DNA of 64,000 bases from Cryptomeria japonica (taxonomy: Eukaryota; Streptophyta; Pinopsida; Cupressales; Cupressaceae). The first letter of the stretch is position 1. The number at the start of each line of letters is the position of its first letter. The DNA is taken from the NCBI RefSeq assembly GCF_030272615.1, contig NC_081414.1, positions 6,953,001-7,017,000 of the forward strand, given 5' to 3'. The notes beneath the pieces are model-generated. The model was not told where the DNA came from. It did no database searches and saw nothing but the letters and a program-made list of their open reading frames with translations. Below are positions 11,855-25,020 of the stretch, piece after piece. Position numbers and translations under genes: made by a program.

Positions 11855-12358
11855 GTGTGTGTCTACACACACACACACACACACATATATATACATACAT
11901 GTGTATACATATACATGTATATATGTGTATATATGTATGTTTATATGTATACATATACATATATACATACATATATACACATATGTACATATGTGTATAT
12001 ATGTGTATATATGTATATACATATATATATACATATGTACATATATGTATATGTAGATGTACATATGTGTATACATATACATGTATATATGTGTATATAT
12101 GTATGTATATATGTATACATATACATATATACATACATATATACACATATGTACATATGTGTATATATGTATGTATATATGTATGTATACATATACATAT
12201 ATGTATATGTATATACATATGTATATATGTATATACATATATACATATGTATATGTATATACATATGTACACATATGTATATACATATATACATATGTAT
12301 ATACATATACATATATGTATATACATATGTACATATATGTATATATGTGTATATATAA
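11756..12358. repeat. 600-bp compound TATA/CATA/TATG microsatellite
   Basis: The stretch is built only of tacata, tatatg, cacaca and related units with many short inverted repeats, because TACATA and TATGTA alternate. It is open in all six frames for up to about 225 codons for purely compositional reasons. It forms the border between plastid-derived DNA and element E. Confidence 0.95.
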
Positions 12359-12448
12359 CATAAAAACAAAACTTGGTTATCAATGTTATTCAATTATATA
12401 TATATGGATATCAAATCATCATTACACATATATACGTATATATATGTG

Positions 12449-13231
12449 TGTTGGTAAACAGATTTGTTGCTTTAAGTAATCTTCTTGAAGAACCCTGTTT
12501 CGCTCTGAGATCAGCAACGAAATATTCACAACAATTGAAGAACTGCAGAACAATAACAATTCCTCTCTGCGTTTGAGAGGGGAAACTCCCTTGTATGATG
12601 GGGGTATGTGGATTTTCTAAGATTTAAAGAACAACATGTATAATCAAAGTTGATGATAAATAAGATATAAGCTTATCAATTTTTAAATTCCATACATCCA
12701 AGTTAAGATACCAAAACTTGAAATGATAATCTTCTTCACATGCAATGTTAAAAGATAGCAAATGGTTATCATTGATAGGACATAAGAATATTAAAAATAA
12801 CACTTGAGATGAATTGAACACACATCCAAAATATTTCTCTATTGCTTTCTTGCTTGAATAGTACTATTCGAGTCCTTCATACAATGCTTTGCAAAAAAGT
12901 GGAACCCCTTGATTGCATTTCAATGAGGTATATATAGGTGAGATTAGTAACCACCTAAGGTAACTACCTTAACCACCTTTACAACTACCTAGAATAACTA
13001 ACTCACTTTAAGTGTAACAACTTGAAATAACTAACTCATTTTGGAGTAATAGTTACTTAAAGTAACTGCCCGAGTTGAGCACTTAAAATAACTACCTCAT
13101 AAGAAAGAGTTAGGATAAACCTAACTTTATAATAAAAGAGATGAAGATAAGACTCAAATAAGAAAACTCGATCATGAAACTTGTTTACAAAGCAAAGCCA
13201 AAAACATGATTCAAGTTACACATGCCCAACA
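12449..13231 (-). repeat. candidate 3' LTR of element E
   Basis: The stretch begins TGTTGGTAAACAG and ends catgcCCAACA, so the two ends are inverted complements. On the minus strand a TATA-like CACCTATATATACC lies at about 12929-12942. It sits just beyond the end of the E ORF, where a 3' LTR would be in a minus-strand element. No second copy was found near 35.5-40.7 kb, and no clear TSD, so this is a proposal only. The 88 bp to its left and the 190 bp to its right carry nothing I recognise. Confidence 0.4.
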
Positions 13232-13422
13232 AAAATGAGAACTATACAATATGCATAACTACATTTATTATATGCCTGCCAAGAGTGCCATTGATGGAGT
13301 TGTTGATTCTGGAAATTGATTTTGCCAACTGGATTCTTTGTCCTTGAACATTATGAAAAGTTTGATGGTTGGAGTAACAAACTTCCCTTTAGGAATTAGG
13401 ATGATAGCTATCCTCATCTTCT

Positions 13423-15655
13423 AGGTCTTCAGGTTCTTGTACATGCTTCTCAACTCTAACATCATACTCGGTATTTGAGAAATAGAAATCTTCAAGGAAG
13501 TGTAGGTATCGATCAACTTGTCCATTGTATTTTCATTGAAGACTTTTTTGTTAAAGAGTTGTTGATCAAGCATGTTCTGAAAACCGTTTTGTATCACTTG
13601 TGAATCTTCCATCAATGATGTACTTGGAAGGATGGTAGTAAGTTTATTCTGGAGTTTTGCACGTACTTGATCACAAGTAAGTATAAACTTTTCTTGTTCT
13701 GTTGAAACTTGGTTGATGATTACCAACTTCCAACCTATACTTTCCAACCAGATTTCTAATTAATTCTCCTCTGTATTAGGTAGGATTTTCTCTGCTACAA
13801 GGATGTCAACATTAATTTCCATCATCTGTCTGAAATCACTCATGATTTCTTTCCAAGATGCTTCTTCTTTTCTAACACTTTCCAAATCCTTTTCAATGGT
13901 TTCTTTCTTGATTAAGGCCTCATCATGAACAACTTTCGCCTTAACAAATAAATCGGATGCAATGGACTTGATCTTCTCCACCGAACTCTCAGCTACCTTC
14001 CCATAAACTTGGTATTTTTGGATATTATCAATAACACCTTTTTCAACTTCTCCTTTTGGGCCCAAGACAACTGGTTGGTGAGAAACATTGAGTGGCATGG
14101 TAGAAGTGTCAATCATGGACTTCAAGTAGGAAGACAAATTCTGCACTTGTTGTTTCAATTGATCCCTTGACTGCTTTTCTTTCTCAATTCTCTCCACTAG
14201 CCTTGTAGCTACCACATTGAAATTTTGTATGTCAGCTTCATGAGTAGATGAACCCATATCAATTTTTGTCATAACAAAATCTAAAGGAGTGGCTTCGTTT
14301 ACATATTTTTCAGAGATGGGCCGAGCTATCTCTAGGCACACATTTCCCGAATTCAAATCAATCTTTATTCTTGAAGTCACTTTGATTTTATTTGGCTTCT
14401 TAGGTCTCCTGAAAAGATCAGATATTATATTGAATTCAGGAACTACTAATTCCTCCAATTTTCTCTTTTTCAATAGGCTTTGTTCCAACCATGGGAGGGA
14501 AAGACTTTCTAAGGGCTCTTATACATTACTTTGTTGAAGAATTTGTTGCTTGGGTACTAGTGAAGTTGCATCCTCTCTAACTTCTACTATTTGATCATAT
14601 TGGGAAAGAAGGATCCATAATTGAAGTAGGATGTGGTACTTCATGATGAGGAGATTCAATGAGGATTGAAGGTGACATAGTTGGTATACCTTCATCAAGC
14701 CTTGGATCATCCAAGACTTCTACTGGGTCTTGATCTTTCTTTTCTCTTGAATTACAATTTTCTTCTTTGTCTTTTGATCTTGATTTCTTCTTCTTTTGTA
14801 TAGACTCATCTTCGCATGTGTTTTGGAGATTATTTCTTCTTGGAGGATCTTCATCTCCACTGCTTCCTTGAGATTTTTGGTGAGAAAGAGTATCCGTAGC
14901 TGGTGTATGAGAAGGAACTAATGAAGTAGAACTGTCTTGATGGTTACTTCTCCTTGGTGTCTCCTTTCTACTTGTTGGCCTTGTAGCAATCATTTGTGCT
15001 ATCCTCTTTTTGACCCAATATTCTGACTTCTTGATCACAAAACTGGTTCTTTCTCTGACATCTCCTACCTTTGGATCTGCCCAATTAATAGCAGGAAGAG
15101 GTTGAGCTTGGATCTTTTGAAAATAAAAGGGATCAATCAGATCCGATCCATCATCTTCAATACCTTCAATGATCCATTCCATCTTGAAATCATATATTTA
15201 TTTCAAGGTGAATCTCATCCAATCTCTTTTCCTAACTTCAAATTCATCCTCACAATCTTCCCAGAAGTCTTCAATATTTGGGAAATAGAGGTACCCAGGA
15301 CCAAGTCTCAGATTATTCTTGATATATCCTTTACTACCAAAGGGGAAACTCATCTGGTAGGTGTACAAATTGATTTTGGCTAGGGCCCTTTCCACATATT
15401 CTACTTTTGAGATAGACTCACATTTATAATGACCAAGGAAAATAGGGAAGGCAACTCCTTTGTTCTTCCTATCTCTGCATTTCTTTTGGACTGACACCAG
15501 CTGTCTACAAAGCTTGATCAAGAAGAGCTTATAATCCACATACCTTGGAAACCTATAAGGATAGTCATCGAATCCTCCTACTCAAAGGTAGGTGAATTTT
15601 GGAAATTGAATGAACTAAATTTCATACTTCTTTATCAATTTTGTTGCTTCTTTCG
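13423..15655 (-). pseudogene. Element E orphan ORF, C-terminal part
   Basis: This is the longest segment of a minus-strand ORF of unknown function. It continues in frame from 17285 across solo LTR G (GNTAIKISK then EATKLIKK). It includes a conserved-looking block with KLCRQLVSVQKKC and KGVAFPIFLGHYKC (15198-15540), a Trp/acidic block EDFWEDCEDEFEVRKRDW, a Ser/Lys-rich linker with KKKKSRSKDKEEN (near 14780) and KKRKLEEL (near 14465) resembling nuclear localisation signals, and heptad-rich coiled-coil stretches (14150-14200 and 13760-13900). It ends near 13423. A few stops and one frameshift break it. No protease, integrase, RT or zinc knuckle is visible. Function is unknown; it probably belongs to a pol-less LTR retrotransposon. 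Confidence 0.7.
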
Positions 15656-17279
15656 TGATGAGGAGGCAACAGACTGGAAGGATAACCTTGAACCAACCAA
15701 CCTATAAGGCTCACAAACTCAACCAAATCCCTACTTCCAAAGATCCTTACACAACACCACGTCAAACAACAGTTAAAAAGACACTAAAAAACACCTTGGA
15801 AGACTCAAACTCTCCAGTATGTCCACTTACAAATAACTAACACTCTCAAGTCTTGTGTGACTACACATACCCTTGCATACATGAGTGGGCTACTACTAGG
15901 CTTTAGGGGTTTGAATGACCCACTTGACCAATTAAATACAAAAACCCTTGGAGGGGTGTTATCACAACACCTTAAAACAAATGAAACATTATTTCATGGT
16001 TTAGACCCACTGGAACACCAATTTTGACTCACTTGCCCACAAACAAACCTAGTTGCAATTAGGCCTCCATTTGAAGGAATCGGGTGATAACTTTTGACAC
16101 CCTGAGGATCTAGGAAAACAAATTATATTTTCAGACACCCTTTTGGTAGTTCTCAACAATGTCTCGCTTTTAGGTACCAGACCAACTTGCAGATATCCCA
16201 ACCTATACTAGACTAATAGACCTAATAGGGCTATTAGGCCTAATTGACTGAACACCTTTCACAAAATTGCTCGGCTCTCTTAAATAATGACTATTCATGA
16301 CCATAAAATGTTATGTCAACCTCCAAAATACTCCTCTACCACATTCAAACCCCTTTCCAGTGTTGTACCACTCAATTCTCACGCACTGCGCTCATCAAAC
16401 CGGTCTGTCACATAGAGATGCCAGACCTAGGGTTAGTTCTCCATCCTCTTTGTCATGTTGTGTCCTCTTAATGGATTTATTAATTGACATATGATATAGT
16501 GGCCTATTATATCCTATAATGGTAGAGTGTTCAACTGAGGATTGATAGGCCAAAACCCATTATTATAGTCAAACCCTAGGGGTTTGAGGGTTTTAGGCTA
16601 CCCAGTAGAGATTTGCTGGTAGAATGGGGCAGCGATCACTTCAAGACTTCATACAAAATTAAAACAATATATTTTAAAGATCTATTCCATGAGAATTCTT
16701 TCCAATCCACCTGCGGTATGCAATCGACATAAATTAGATGGTTTCCTAGGTTTCCAACAGTTCTTGATGCTTAAATTTCCTTTCCAAATCAACCAAAATC
16801 AACCAAATTACATCTTTTAGTGTTTGGAGTCCTTAAAGGTGTCACCCCAAATGAACACAACCTCCTCCAACCATTTTTCAAACTGCACGGACCGTTGGAG
16901 AATCACAACTTACAAAAAGTGCAAAATTGTCATGACAACAAATTGGCAATATGACAATTTTTGCATTATTCAACCAACTTAGAATCCCGACTATCATAGT
17001 CCCCCAAAATGATTACATTTGATTCTAAAACATTAAAAATGACTCAAATAAACCTTTGGCCACATGATCCCTCAATTTAGACCATTTTGACCCTTATTGA
17101 CTCAATTTTCTCTACAAGACCCTAGATGACAATTTGACCCAAACATGGAAAAACTTGTCATACTGCTAGGATACTGAATTACAAAAAAGGACCCATAGGG
17201 TCTTATTACATTCATTCCATGATGATAGAAGATCATCTTTCTCTTGGTTCATTCCTCCATAGGTGGTGCTCCTGCACCA
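15656..17279 (-). mobile_element. Solo LTR G of the D family
   Basis: In plus orientation it begins TGATGAGGAGGC and ends gctcctgcacca, flanked by tttcg at 15651-15655 and 17280-17284. Its minus-strand start, TGGTGCAGGAGCACC, is identical to the start of the D LTR (45072) and of LTR I (19927). It contains no coding sequence and disrupts the E ORF. Short open frames at 15655-15840, 16297-16494 and 17166-17279 are noise. Confidence 0.88.
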
Positions 17280-18093
17280 TTTCGATATTTTGATAGCTGT
17301 ATTTCCTGGAAGTAGCCTCACTGCCAACATTGTTAAGGCATCATTCACTCGTTTGAAATTCATGAAACTCTCCTCTAACTGCAGCTTCTTGTAGTAGTTG
17401 TAGATCTATGTTTCCTAATATAGAACACCAGTTGTACTCAAACCTGGCCATGACCTTAAATTAGTGATTGCATATATCAAATAGGAAGACATGTGAAAGA
17501 GTTGACTCATCTTGAAATGGATTAATTGATTATGTATGCAATCACTAATAAGACGACCCCAATCAATGAATTGTTTTCCGGCTGATATGACTATGATGAA
17601 AAGGTATATCCACATTTCGAATTCAGTAGAATCAGGGTTGCCTATTACTCTATGGAGTGGGACTATTAGATAAAAGATCTCTTTAATAAAAAGAGAGCGG
17701 TGAAGCGTCTTGGGAAGCTGAGATTGTCATCCTCGAGATGCCACCATCCATTCTTTGGCTAAGTTATTCAAGCATTTATTTATGTTGTCACTGAAATACT
17801 TGTAAGCCTTCTGCTTATCAATGTAAATCAATTTCTCCTTGTATGGCAATCGAAGGATGATGACAATGGAAATTCCATCTAGCTTAACCATCGGGTGCCC
17901 ATCAATAGTCCTTATTTCTCTGGCATCAGTGTTATACCCTCTTGCACATTCTACCACAAATTTTGGACATTTCACCACTATGGGGAAAGGAGTTGCATCA
18001 ACCAACCCACTATCAGCTATCCTACGGGATAATTTCGATCTATCTCATTCTATCAATGATTTTTGAATATCCTGCAGGTTAATGTGCCCTATT
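17280..18093 (-). pseudogene. Element E orphan ORF, middle part
   Basis: This continues from the ORF start at 35529 across element H (TSD ctatt at 18089-18093). The first residues here read GHINLQDIQKSLIE, then a stop where an Arg codon is likely (CGA to TGA), then VDATPFPIVVKCPKF. A second block near 17400-17600 reads FIDWGRLISDCIHNQ and MSSYLIYAITNLRSW. Such a Trp-rich helical block, followed by a hydrophobic stretch of the form S-x-Y-L-x-Y, also occurs in spirit in the H ORF and in ORF N. Several frameshifts are present. No known domain can be named with confidence. Confidence 0.65.
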
Positions 18094-19036
18094 TGTTGGA
18101 ATCCAAGAACATTGAGAGGGGGGTGGGGTGAATCAGTGTTCTACTAGTATAATCAATTTTAACCTTATAAACAATGCAGTTTAGTAATCGGTAACCATAA
18201 TAGAATATAACAACAAATAGAAATGAAACAACCACGAGAGCATACACCATAACACAAAGATTTATATGTGGAAAACCTCAAAGAGGAAAAACCACGGTGG
18301 GATTGGGGAGCCAAAATATCTATCCATTGGCCAGATGAATGAATGTTACAATAGGGATGTGCACATGCAGGAAGGCCAACAACCTAGAGCACACTTCTCA
18401 TCACAAAATGAGCCTCACTGACTACAAACACCACATATGGAGTTTCAAACAAAATTCTGAACTCTGAGAGTGCATCTGCTATGCTGGATGAGTTTCGGTT
18501 AAAGAACAGTCTGTACCGATTTACACTGTGTCCTTCCTCACCGATATCTTGCTTCGCTTACCAAACCTCTAAACCAAAATCCAAGACCAACTACATAATA
18601 TTACATTCGCATTCTGTCGATCAAGATTTCTCACACATCACATCACTATATCCCATTACCTTCTTTTTCATCATCAAAATAACCTAACCGAACTGACTTA
18701 AATACTCTTCCCAAATACAAACATAAATGCCTTATGTCAGCTTACAATGATATTACAATTTATTTACATGTTCACCTAAGCAAAAATAAATTCATTAAAC
18801 TTCAAGACTAATGCCTTGATCATTATCGCGTAGACCTGCTAGATTAATCTCCTATGTCAGCCTCATATACTAGTTCCTAGTTTTCCGGTTTCCCTTGTCT
18901 GTCAGTGTCGGTTGACTTGAATTTTGGTTGCCAAACAATGTATACCTGTGAGTACCAGTTAAGTGACCAACCCAAAATGGTGTGTGTTGCCATCAATGAC
19001 AACACAACTAAGCTGGATGAGTGTCAATTGCCAACA
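18094..19036 (-). repeat. Element H 3' LTR
   Basis: This 943-bp LTR matches 34494-35450 with scattered substitutions. Shared blocks include tttatatgtggaaaacctc and ccaaatacaaacataaatg/aaataaatg. On the minus strand a TATTTAAG element near 18695-18705 could be its TATA box. Divergence by eye is clearly higher than in element L. Confidence 0.92.
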
Positions 19037-19049
19037 ATCTTCCCCTTTT
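19037..19049 (-). promoter_or_regulatory. Element H polypurine tract
   Basis: On the minus strand this reads AAAAGGGGAAGAT directly before the TGTTGG of the 3' LTR. It is the plus-strand DNA priming site in LTR retrotransposons. Confidence 0.85.
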
Positions 19050-19292
19050 GCATTGATGGCAACACTCATGTCAAAAATGGATCGTTGAAGTGCTATTCCA
19101 ATTCCCTGCCAAAAAATCCAAAACTGATCTCAAAAACTGTTGGAAGATTGCTCCTCCTGAGCTATACATTACTTCTCATGTCCCAATCATTTTTCACATC
19201 AACCTCTCCCCCTTTGACAACAATGCCAAAGACTGGGGCAAAAAAAGAATAAGAAATGAAATTTGGTACAAATCAAAATGTGATTATCGGAT

Positions 19293-19926
19293 CTAGATAT
19301 ACTTGAAAATATCCGGGTAATCATTCTTCAAAAATCCTAAGTATGCATCCCAACTTGTTTTCAATGTGCTCAAAATAGATACAAAACCATTAAGACTATA
19401 TGCATGAAGCTCTTCTTCTGATAGGTCGGCCAAAGTAGGTTTATTCATTACTTGTATGCTTTCCCTCTTGTGAAGTAACAGAGTGTTCAACCGGGGACTC
19501 ACCAAACCTCTTAATTCCCTTGCACGCCGGATTAGTCTATCCATGTCCCTCTCTAATGCAGAAATCTCAAACTCTGTAATCAAAGTCTGACCATCAATGG
19601 TACTGGTCAATGTCTGAGTACCATCAAAACTATTAGCCAAATGTTCTAATCGGGCTTTTGTCGCCTTTAATTTCACCTCAAGGTCCACTATTAGTTTGTC
19701 GGTGTTAGTACATGACCTATTTATATTTCTACACTCATTTAGAGCCATATCACTCTTTCATATCTCATATGTCAGCTTAGCCTTGTCAAATGAAATCATG
19801 CTATCACAAGTCACCTTTTGGGATGCATTATACCGCTCAATCAATTGCCAATTTAATACTTTTTGAAGAGTTTTAAACTCTTTGGAAATATGCTCAGTCA
19901 AACCTTTTAGTTTGCTAGATGGACTT
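19293..19926 (-). pseudogene. Element H orphan ORF, C-terminal part
   Basis: The frame continues from 23052 across LTR I: the residues QIVN on one side join PSSKLKGLTEH on the other. The C-terminal third is strongly helical: LEVKLKATKARLEHLAN and ISALERDMDRLIRRARELR look like coiled coil. The ORF stops at 19293 after FLKNDYPDIFKYI. There is one stop and frame change near 19750. No known domain is visible; the C-terminal coiled coil parallels those in the E ORF and ORF N. The 243 bp between the stop and the PPT hold nothing I recognise. Confidence 0.65.
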
Positions 19927-22900
19927 TGGTGCAGGAGCACCTTCACAATTTTGGCTTGTTTGATCCCGATGGGATCAAGAATTGAATAAAAGACTATTGT
20001 AAGAGTCCAATTGTGTGTTTTAGGTTTCATTATAGTTTAAGTTTATCTTAGAGTTGGTTAGATAGTTTTTCTCAAGTTTTCTATCCAGTTTTGGCCCATA
20101 GTGCCTTGTAAGCCAAAAATGGCATTATAGTGCAAATATGCTCAAAACCTTGTAACAAGTCTAGAAAGGAATTGGATTAGGTGTATTTATTTATTTTAAA
20201 CCATCTCAAATGATTATGTGGAAGATATTTGTCTTATAGATCAAAAATGCACTAAGAGTCAAAAATTGCCAATGTTGTCAAGCAATATTTTGACAAAAAG
20301 TGAGAAAAGTTGTAAAATCACTCCATGAGGTAGTTATGGACGACATAAGGGTTTAAATGGTTTGAGTGTGCCTATATAAGGACACTTCAAACATTTTAAA
20401 TAGGTTGGCTTGGTATTAGCAAGAAGAAGTTAATGAAATATGACTGTTTTTCATGCTTTTTGAGCAAAAATTGTTGTAACAGTCCGTAAAAAGAAATATT
20501 TCTGTACTTTTCTTTCATGGGAGTTTGTGTAATGGTTGTATGAAGGTTTTTCATTCTGTAGCGTCCTAAAATTGTGACACTTGCAATTTCGACTGCATTT
20601 CGGTCTTCACGATGGCGACGCAACACGCAACCTGAATGGAGACCCCAAAACTCGCTCACGACACTGAAAATTGCATTTTTCAAGCACCCTGGCCTGAACC
20701 TCCTTGCACCCTGATGTCCCGGGAGGTGGGACCAGAGCGCCCAGCGCCCTGGTCCCTGGGTCCTATTTTGGGCCCGGTTTCCTAAGTGATATCGGGTCTT
20801 TTTGATTGCAATTTGGAAATATACTTCCCTGGTCGGCCTAAGGTCGGGAAAATCAGTCTATCAGCCCTAATTGACAAGTATATAAATGACATTTTCCTCT
20901 TTCATTCGAGATGATAAAAAAGGCGTGGAAACTATACTCAAGCATTCAAGCATTCAAGCAATTGATCATTCCAAGTCTCCATTCAAGGCTAAGTGTTGCA
21001 TTCAAGACAAGGATTCAACCATTGAAGAGGAGATCACATACTACATGCTACAACATACAACATACAACATCTAAACCTTCGCACATAAGGATACAAACAT
21101 CCTTAGAACAAGGTATTAGTACTTTTTTTACATTACAGTCATTTACATTTACAGCTCTTGCTCATTTCTTGGTTAATTCCAAAACCGGGGTTTGACCTAA
21201 AGGCAAACCCCTAATCCCTAACCCCCCAATCGTCTTCGCTTTTCTGTGTGTAGGTTGCAGGTACGCGGCTGAAATTGAAGATCTGGAATCCTTGTGCAGA
21301 GACGAACAGATCCCCCTTCGTTTCGCGGATTTTTCGGAGGACCGTGGCGCCGGGCGCCATCGTCCCGACAACTTTTGCCCAAATTTGCAGGACAGCGCCG
21401 TATCGACATTTTACTGCTAATTCCAGGTCCGCAGCTTCATCCTATAACCCGAACTCAGTTTATAAGCGAATCTTTATGACTTTCTATGCATTCTTAGCTT
21501 AATTTCCTTAATCAACATTCTTTACAAAAGAGGGTAGCCTTGCTTTCCGAACCCTTGAAACTCATTTAGCATCCAATCTTGCATTGCGTGGGATTGGATC
21601 TTGTGGGTTTCAACCCCTCTTTTGAATGTAAAGTCTTCCCCCTAAGTGAAAACCCATCGAATCCTAGCGAACCTCCCTTCTCTCTCCTCAGAGTTAGAAG
21701 AGGGGAGACCAACTGGGGTTCGACCGCGATTTTCCGCTTTACACATTCTTTGTGTTAGGGTTTTTATTGTGTTTTGGTTTATCAAAAAAAATCTTTTAAT
21801 TTTTGCCAGTTCGCTGCCCTGAACTGGGGTTTTGAAGAAAATGGGTTGAAACACTTGGTCTCCATGGGTAACCAAGCAAAAATGAACCTTGGAGACCAAG
21901 TTGGACCTTTTTACATATTATATTTTAATTTTTTGTTGTCCGTTGTGATGGGAAAGGTGAATTTGAGTTAATACTAGGCAAGTATGGTTATTTGGCTAGT
22001 AGCATGAACAAAACTCAAGATTTGCACCCAAAAGTGATTTGGAGTGAACAAATGAATGAGGCAGAGGCCTAGGAATGTGACCAAGGTTGTTAAACATCAT
22101 TTTTATGTGTTATAATAGCTTGTTTCATTTAATCATTCTCTTGTTGTAAGCAAAACAGTGAGTTCACTATTTTTTGGAATTTGTGTTTGTAAAAATGCTC
22201 ATGGAGTGCTTCAAAGCATGATCCAAGCCTTGTAACTATAAAGGCTATGTAATAGAAGATTTCAAAAATGTTTTACAGACCTCATGAAAGTATACTTTCC
22301 AATTCATACTCCTTGTCTTGCAGGGCCAAAGAGATAGCAGCAGATTGACTGCTAAAGGGACAGTTTTGACAGTGACAGTGACAAATTGACTGATTTTGCA
22401 ATTGTTGGCCAAGTGTTTGGTAAAATGATTGTATGGAAAGAGTAGGGAAAGCTCTAAATTTCTATTTCATAGGTCTCCAAGCATTATGGGAGGATGAAAC
22501 AAGTTTGATGGAGTGAATGCATGGTGGAAACACCCAAACCCTCTTGAAAACCCTTGTTTTGAGGCTGCAAAACAGGACAATCATAAATTAACCTTCCCAA
22601 GACCTCTCTTGGCACTAATTCATGATTTTGGCCAAAAGGGTACTCAAAAATATTCTCCTTTTTCAAATATTCCAAGTTGGGAGTGAGTAATTAGCAAAAT
22701 AGTGTTTTAGGAGGGCTAAAAAGGGCTTATTCCTTGTAGCCCTGTTTTGCAAAAAGTGTGAACCCGATTTGTGCAAGGTTGATTGGTATTGAAGAACCTT
22801 TGGAATCCATTTTAAAACACTCAATAAAGTCTCCTAACATGTTAGTATGAGCAGTGGTACTATATTTGGGGTTTAGACCTATAGTAAGGGTTTGAGTAAG

Positions 22901-23046
22901 CCATGAGCAAGTGAGCTTGAACTAGGTCTTTGAGAACAAAACCAAAAGCAAGTTTTTAACTCCTTGTCTAAACCTTTTGAAGAAGTATTTTAACAAGAAG
23001 ATTATACCTAGCTTTAATTGGTCCTCTTGTGGGCTTCTCCCTATCA
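19927..23046 (+). mobile_element. Solo LTR I of the D family, interrupted by solo LTR J
   Basis: It begins TGGTGCAGGAGCACC and ends TCTCCCTATCA, with TSD gactt (19922-19926) and gattt (23047-23051). Removing it rejoins the H frame. The part after J (21960-22640) aligns on the opposite strand with 43770-44240 of the D LTR, for example around gcagcagattgact and gaatgaggcagagg. Without J it is about 1.9 kb. The open frame at 22922-23170 is part LTR, part H. No gene is present. Confidence 0.82.
20557..21743 (+). mobile_element. Solo LTR J inside LTR I
   Basis: It begins TGTAGCGTCCTAAAATTGTG and ends CCGCTTTACA, flanked by cattc at 20552-20556 and 21744-21748. It is 1187 bp and more GC-rich than its surroundings. 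A TATA-like agtatataaatg at about 20877 supports plus orientation. No internal PBS, PPT or coding sequence is present, so it is a solo LTR, probably Gypsy-type. Confidence 0.87.
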
Positions 23047-23051
23047 GATTT

Positions 23052-25020
23052 ACAATCTGATCTACCGTATATTCTGGTGCAAGCTGTTGCAAAACTGGAA
23101 TGGCTTGCTCAATAACCTTATTATCTTCAGTCCCTTCCTTACTTAACTTCTGAGATGCAACATACATCAATTCAAAACTACTCGATTTCTCAATATTCTT
23201 CTATGAAAAATCAACTTGACCGGATGAGTCGAGTGCCAACAATGAATGACTATCCAAAATCTTCCAAGAAGATTCAACCTCATGACTTGCACTGGTGGCT
23301 TTGCCATTTGGTGTAATGACCTTTTCAACCTTAATCTCTTCAGTATGAACATTTGGTGTCGGAGGTTCAATATCCTCAACCTGCTTATCCTGTACAGTTT
23401 CAATGTTATCTACCGGTATCTCTATATTAGGTATAAGTGGTTCTACCAGAGGAATATCCTCTGATATTTTTTGATCCAAAACTGGTGTATTCATTCTCAT
23501 TACCTTTCCCCTTATCATCAACCAGGATAGCTGGAGTGTTATACTTTTGAGGGACTTCCAAAGATGTAAATAATCCTAGTTTATCTACAAAGAATTTTAC
23601 CCAAGCCTCATGCCTCTCCTTAACTATCTCGTTCACTCTACCTACCATGAGACTCACATGTCAATGTTTGCTTTGGAAAATTGATTTATTTGCAAACTCT
23701 AAACACTATTGCATCTCTTCATCAGTTATAGCACCACAAACAGTTAACAATTTATGTACCTTTATGTGTCTATCCTCTTCAACCGCAGATAACCTTCTAG
23801 CATCTAGCTTTTTATACAAATCTCCCGGTATTTCTTTTTCAATCTCTAAAAGTGCGTTCTTATATATATCTAAGTAAAACAAAATTGATTCCTTTATCTC
23901 CATTTGCTCCTTATCATCCATATATACATATTAATGTTGTATAGTATTCAACATTCCATCTTTAGTGATTTGATCAATCCACTCAACAACTAAAAGAGGA
24001 GGAATGACTTCAATACTCTTACCAGATTCAAGAACCATATCTACATTTGATCTCTTCTTCTTGCCGAGAGTAGAAGTAGACTCCTTAACCAACTTCCTCT
24101 TGTTTGTGGGATTCCTCTCCTTCGAAATTTTCTTTGGTGTTGTCAAAGGGGTGACCTTCACTTTCTGCTTCTTTATTTCCTCAGCCTTCTTCCTAGGTAT
24201 CTTGATGAAAGTTTTGGGAATATGTGAGGGCACAACATCAGTATCAGAACTGGATGTAATAGGGGTAATATAAGTCTCCGGTTTCTTCCTCTTTACTACA
24301 CCCTTGCTGGTTGTAGCTGCTGGTGAAGCTTGCACTGCTGTCGGAGATGACCCTTCAGCTAGTCCTATGATCTATTTTATCTCAAAGGACATCTTCTGCA
24401 CAACTTCCCCAACCTTCTTGATCTTTCCTTCCCTTTTCTTTTTACCGAATCCAATTTCAACTTCAGTTCCTTTTTGCTTTGTACTCCCAAAATCTTTCTC
24501 CGCTTCATCAACCGAGGAATCAATAAGATTCTTGACATACAAGTCCAAGATCTCAGCATCTACCTCATAGCCCATTTCTATTATCCAGATCTTCCTTGGT
24601 GGCACTACCTCCATCAGTGTTTCATCCTTCTTTACCATAAAATAGATTTTAGTTGATTATTTATCAACTATATGCTTTGGAACTCTTTCTCTCTTCTCCA
24701 TTGCATTCTGGAATGATTTGAAATAACCCCAAAGAATGGAGTCCCTATCCTATCCCATATTCCTTATAGCATCTTTGATTTGTTTTTCTATCGGTATATC
24801 AAATGCCCATTGGGTCTTACCGGTTCCGAGTAACTCATTCAGAAAGAAAAACATTAAACAGACAACAAGGTTGCCATACCGGAAAATACCCTTCTTCTCA
24901 CCCTTAATCTTTCCTAGGTTATTTATCAATTCATCACACATCCATTGACATAGATCTAGCTTTTCATTCTCCTTAATCATTTTGTGAGCACAGTAAATGC
25001 ATGAACAAGAAACAAAGTTA
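23052..25020 (-). pseudogene. Element H orphan ORF, central part
   Basis: This runs from the Copia K insertion (high end) to LTR I (low end). The order is: MCDELINNLGKIKGEKKG then GNLVVCLMFFFLNEL (24830-24960), a helical hydrophobic block; a Lys/Glu-rich block GKKKREGKIKKVGEVVQKM (about 24400); a linker with KRKKPET, KIPRKKAEEIKKQK and GKKKRSN (23990-24300) resembling multiple nuclear localisation signals; then MVGRVNEIVKERHEAWVKFF (23600) and an acidic, Pro-rich stretch (23200-23500). Stops and frameshifts break it about five times. Function is unknown. Confidence 0.65.

Noticed and set aside
11684-12479. Long open frames (up to 225 codons, both strands, all frames) rich in Tyr, Ile, Thr and His
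   Set aside because: They are translations of TATA/CATA/CA microsatellite, open in every frame because the repeat lacks stops. The same applies to 3550-3992 and 4546-4881.
21162-21502. Short Arg/Pro-rich ORFs on both strands
   Set aside because: They lie inside solo LTR J, which is GC-rich; no domain is present.
19922-22930. An alternative end of solo LTR I at 22925 (gtctt)
   Set aside because: The end at 23046 gives a CTATCA terminus as in Gypsy D, a TSD with one mismatch, and an in-frame rejoining of the H ORF; 22925 lacks a CA terminus.
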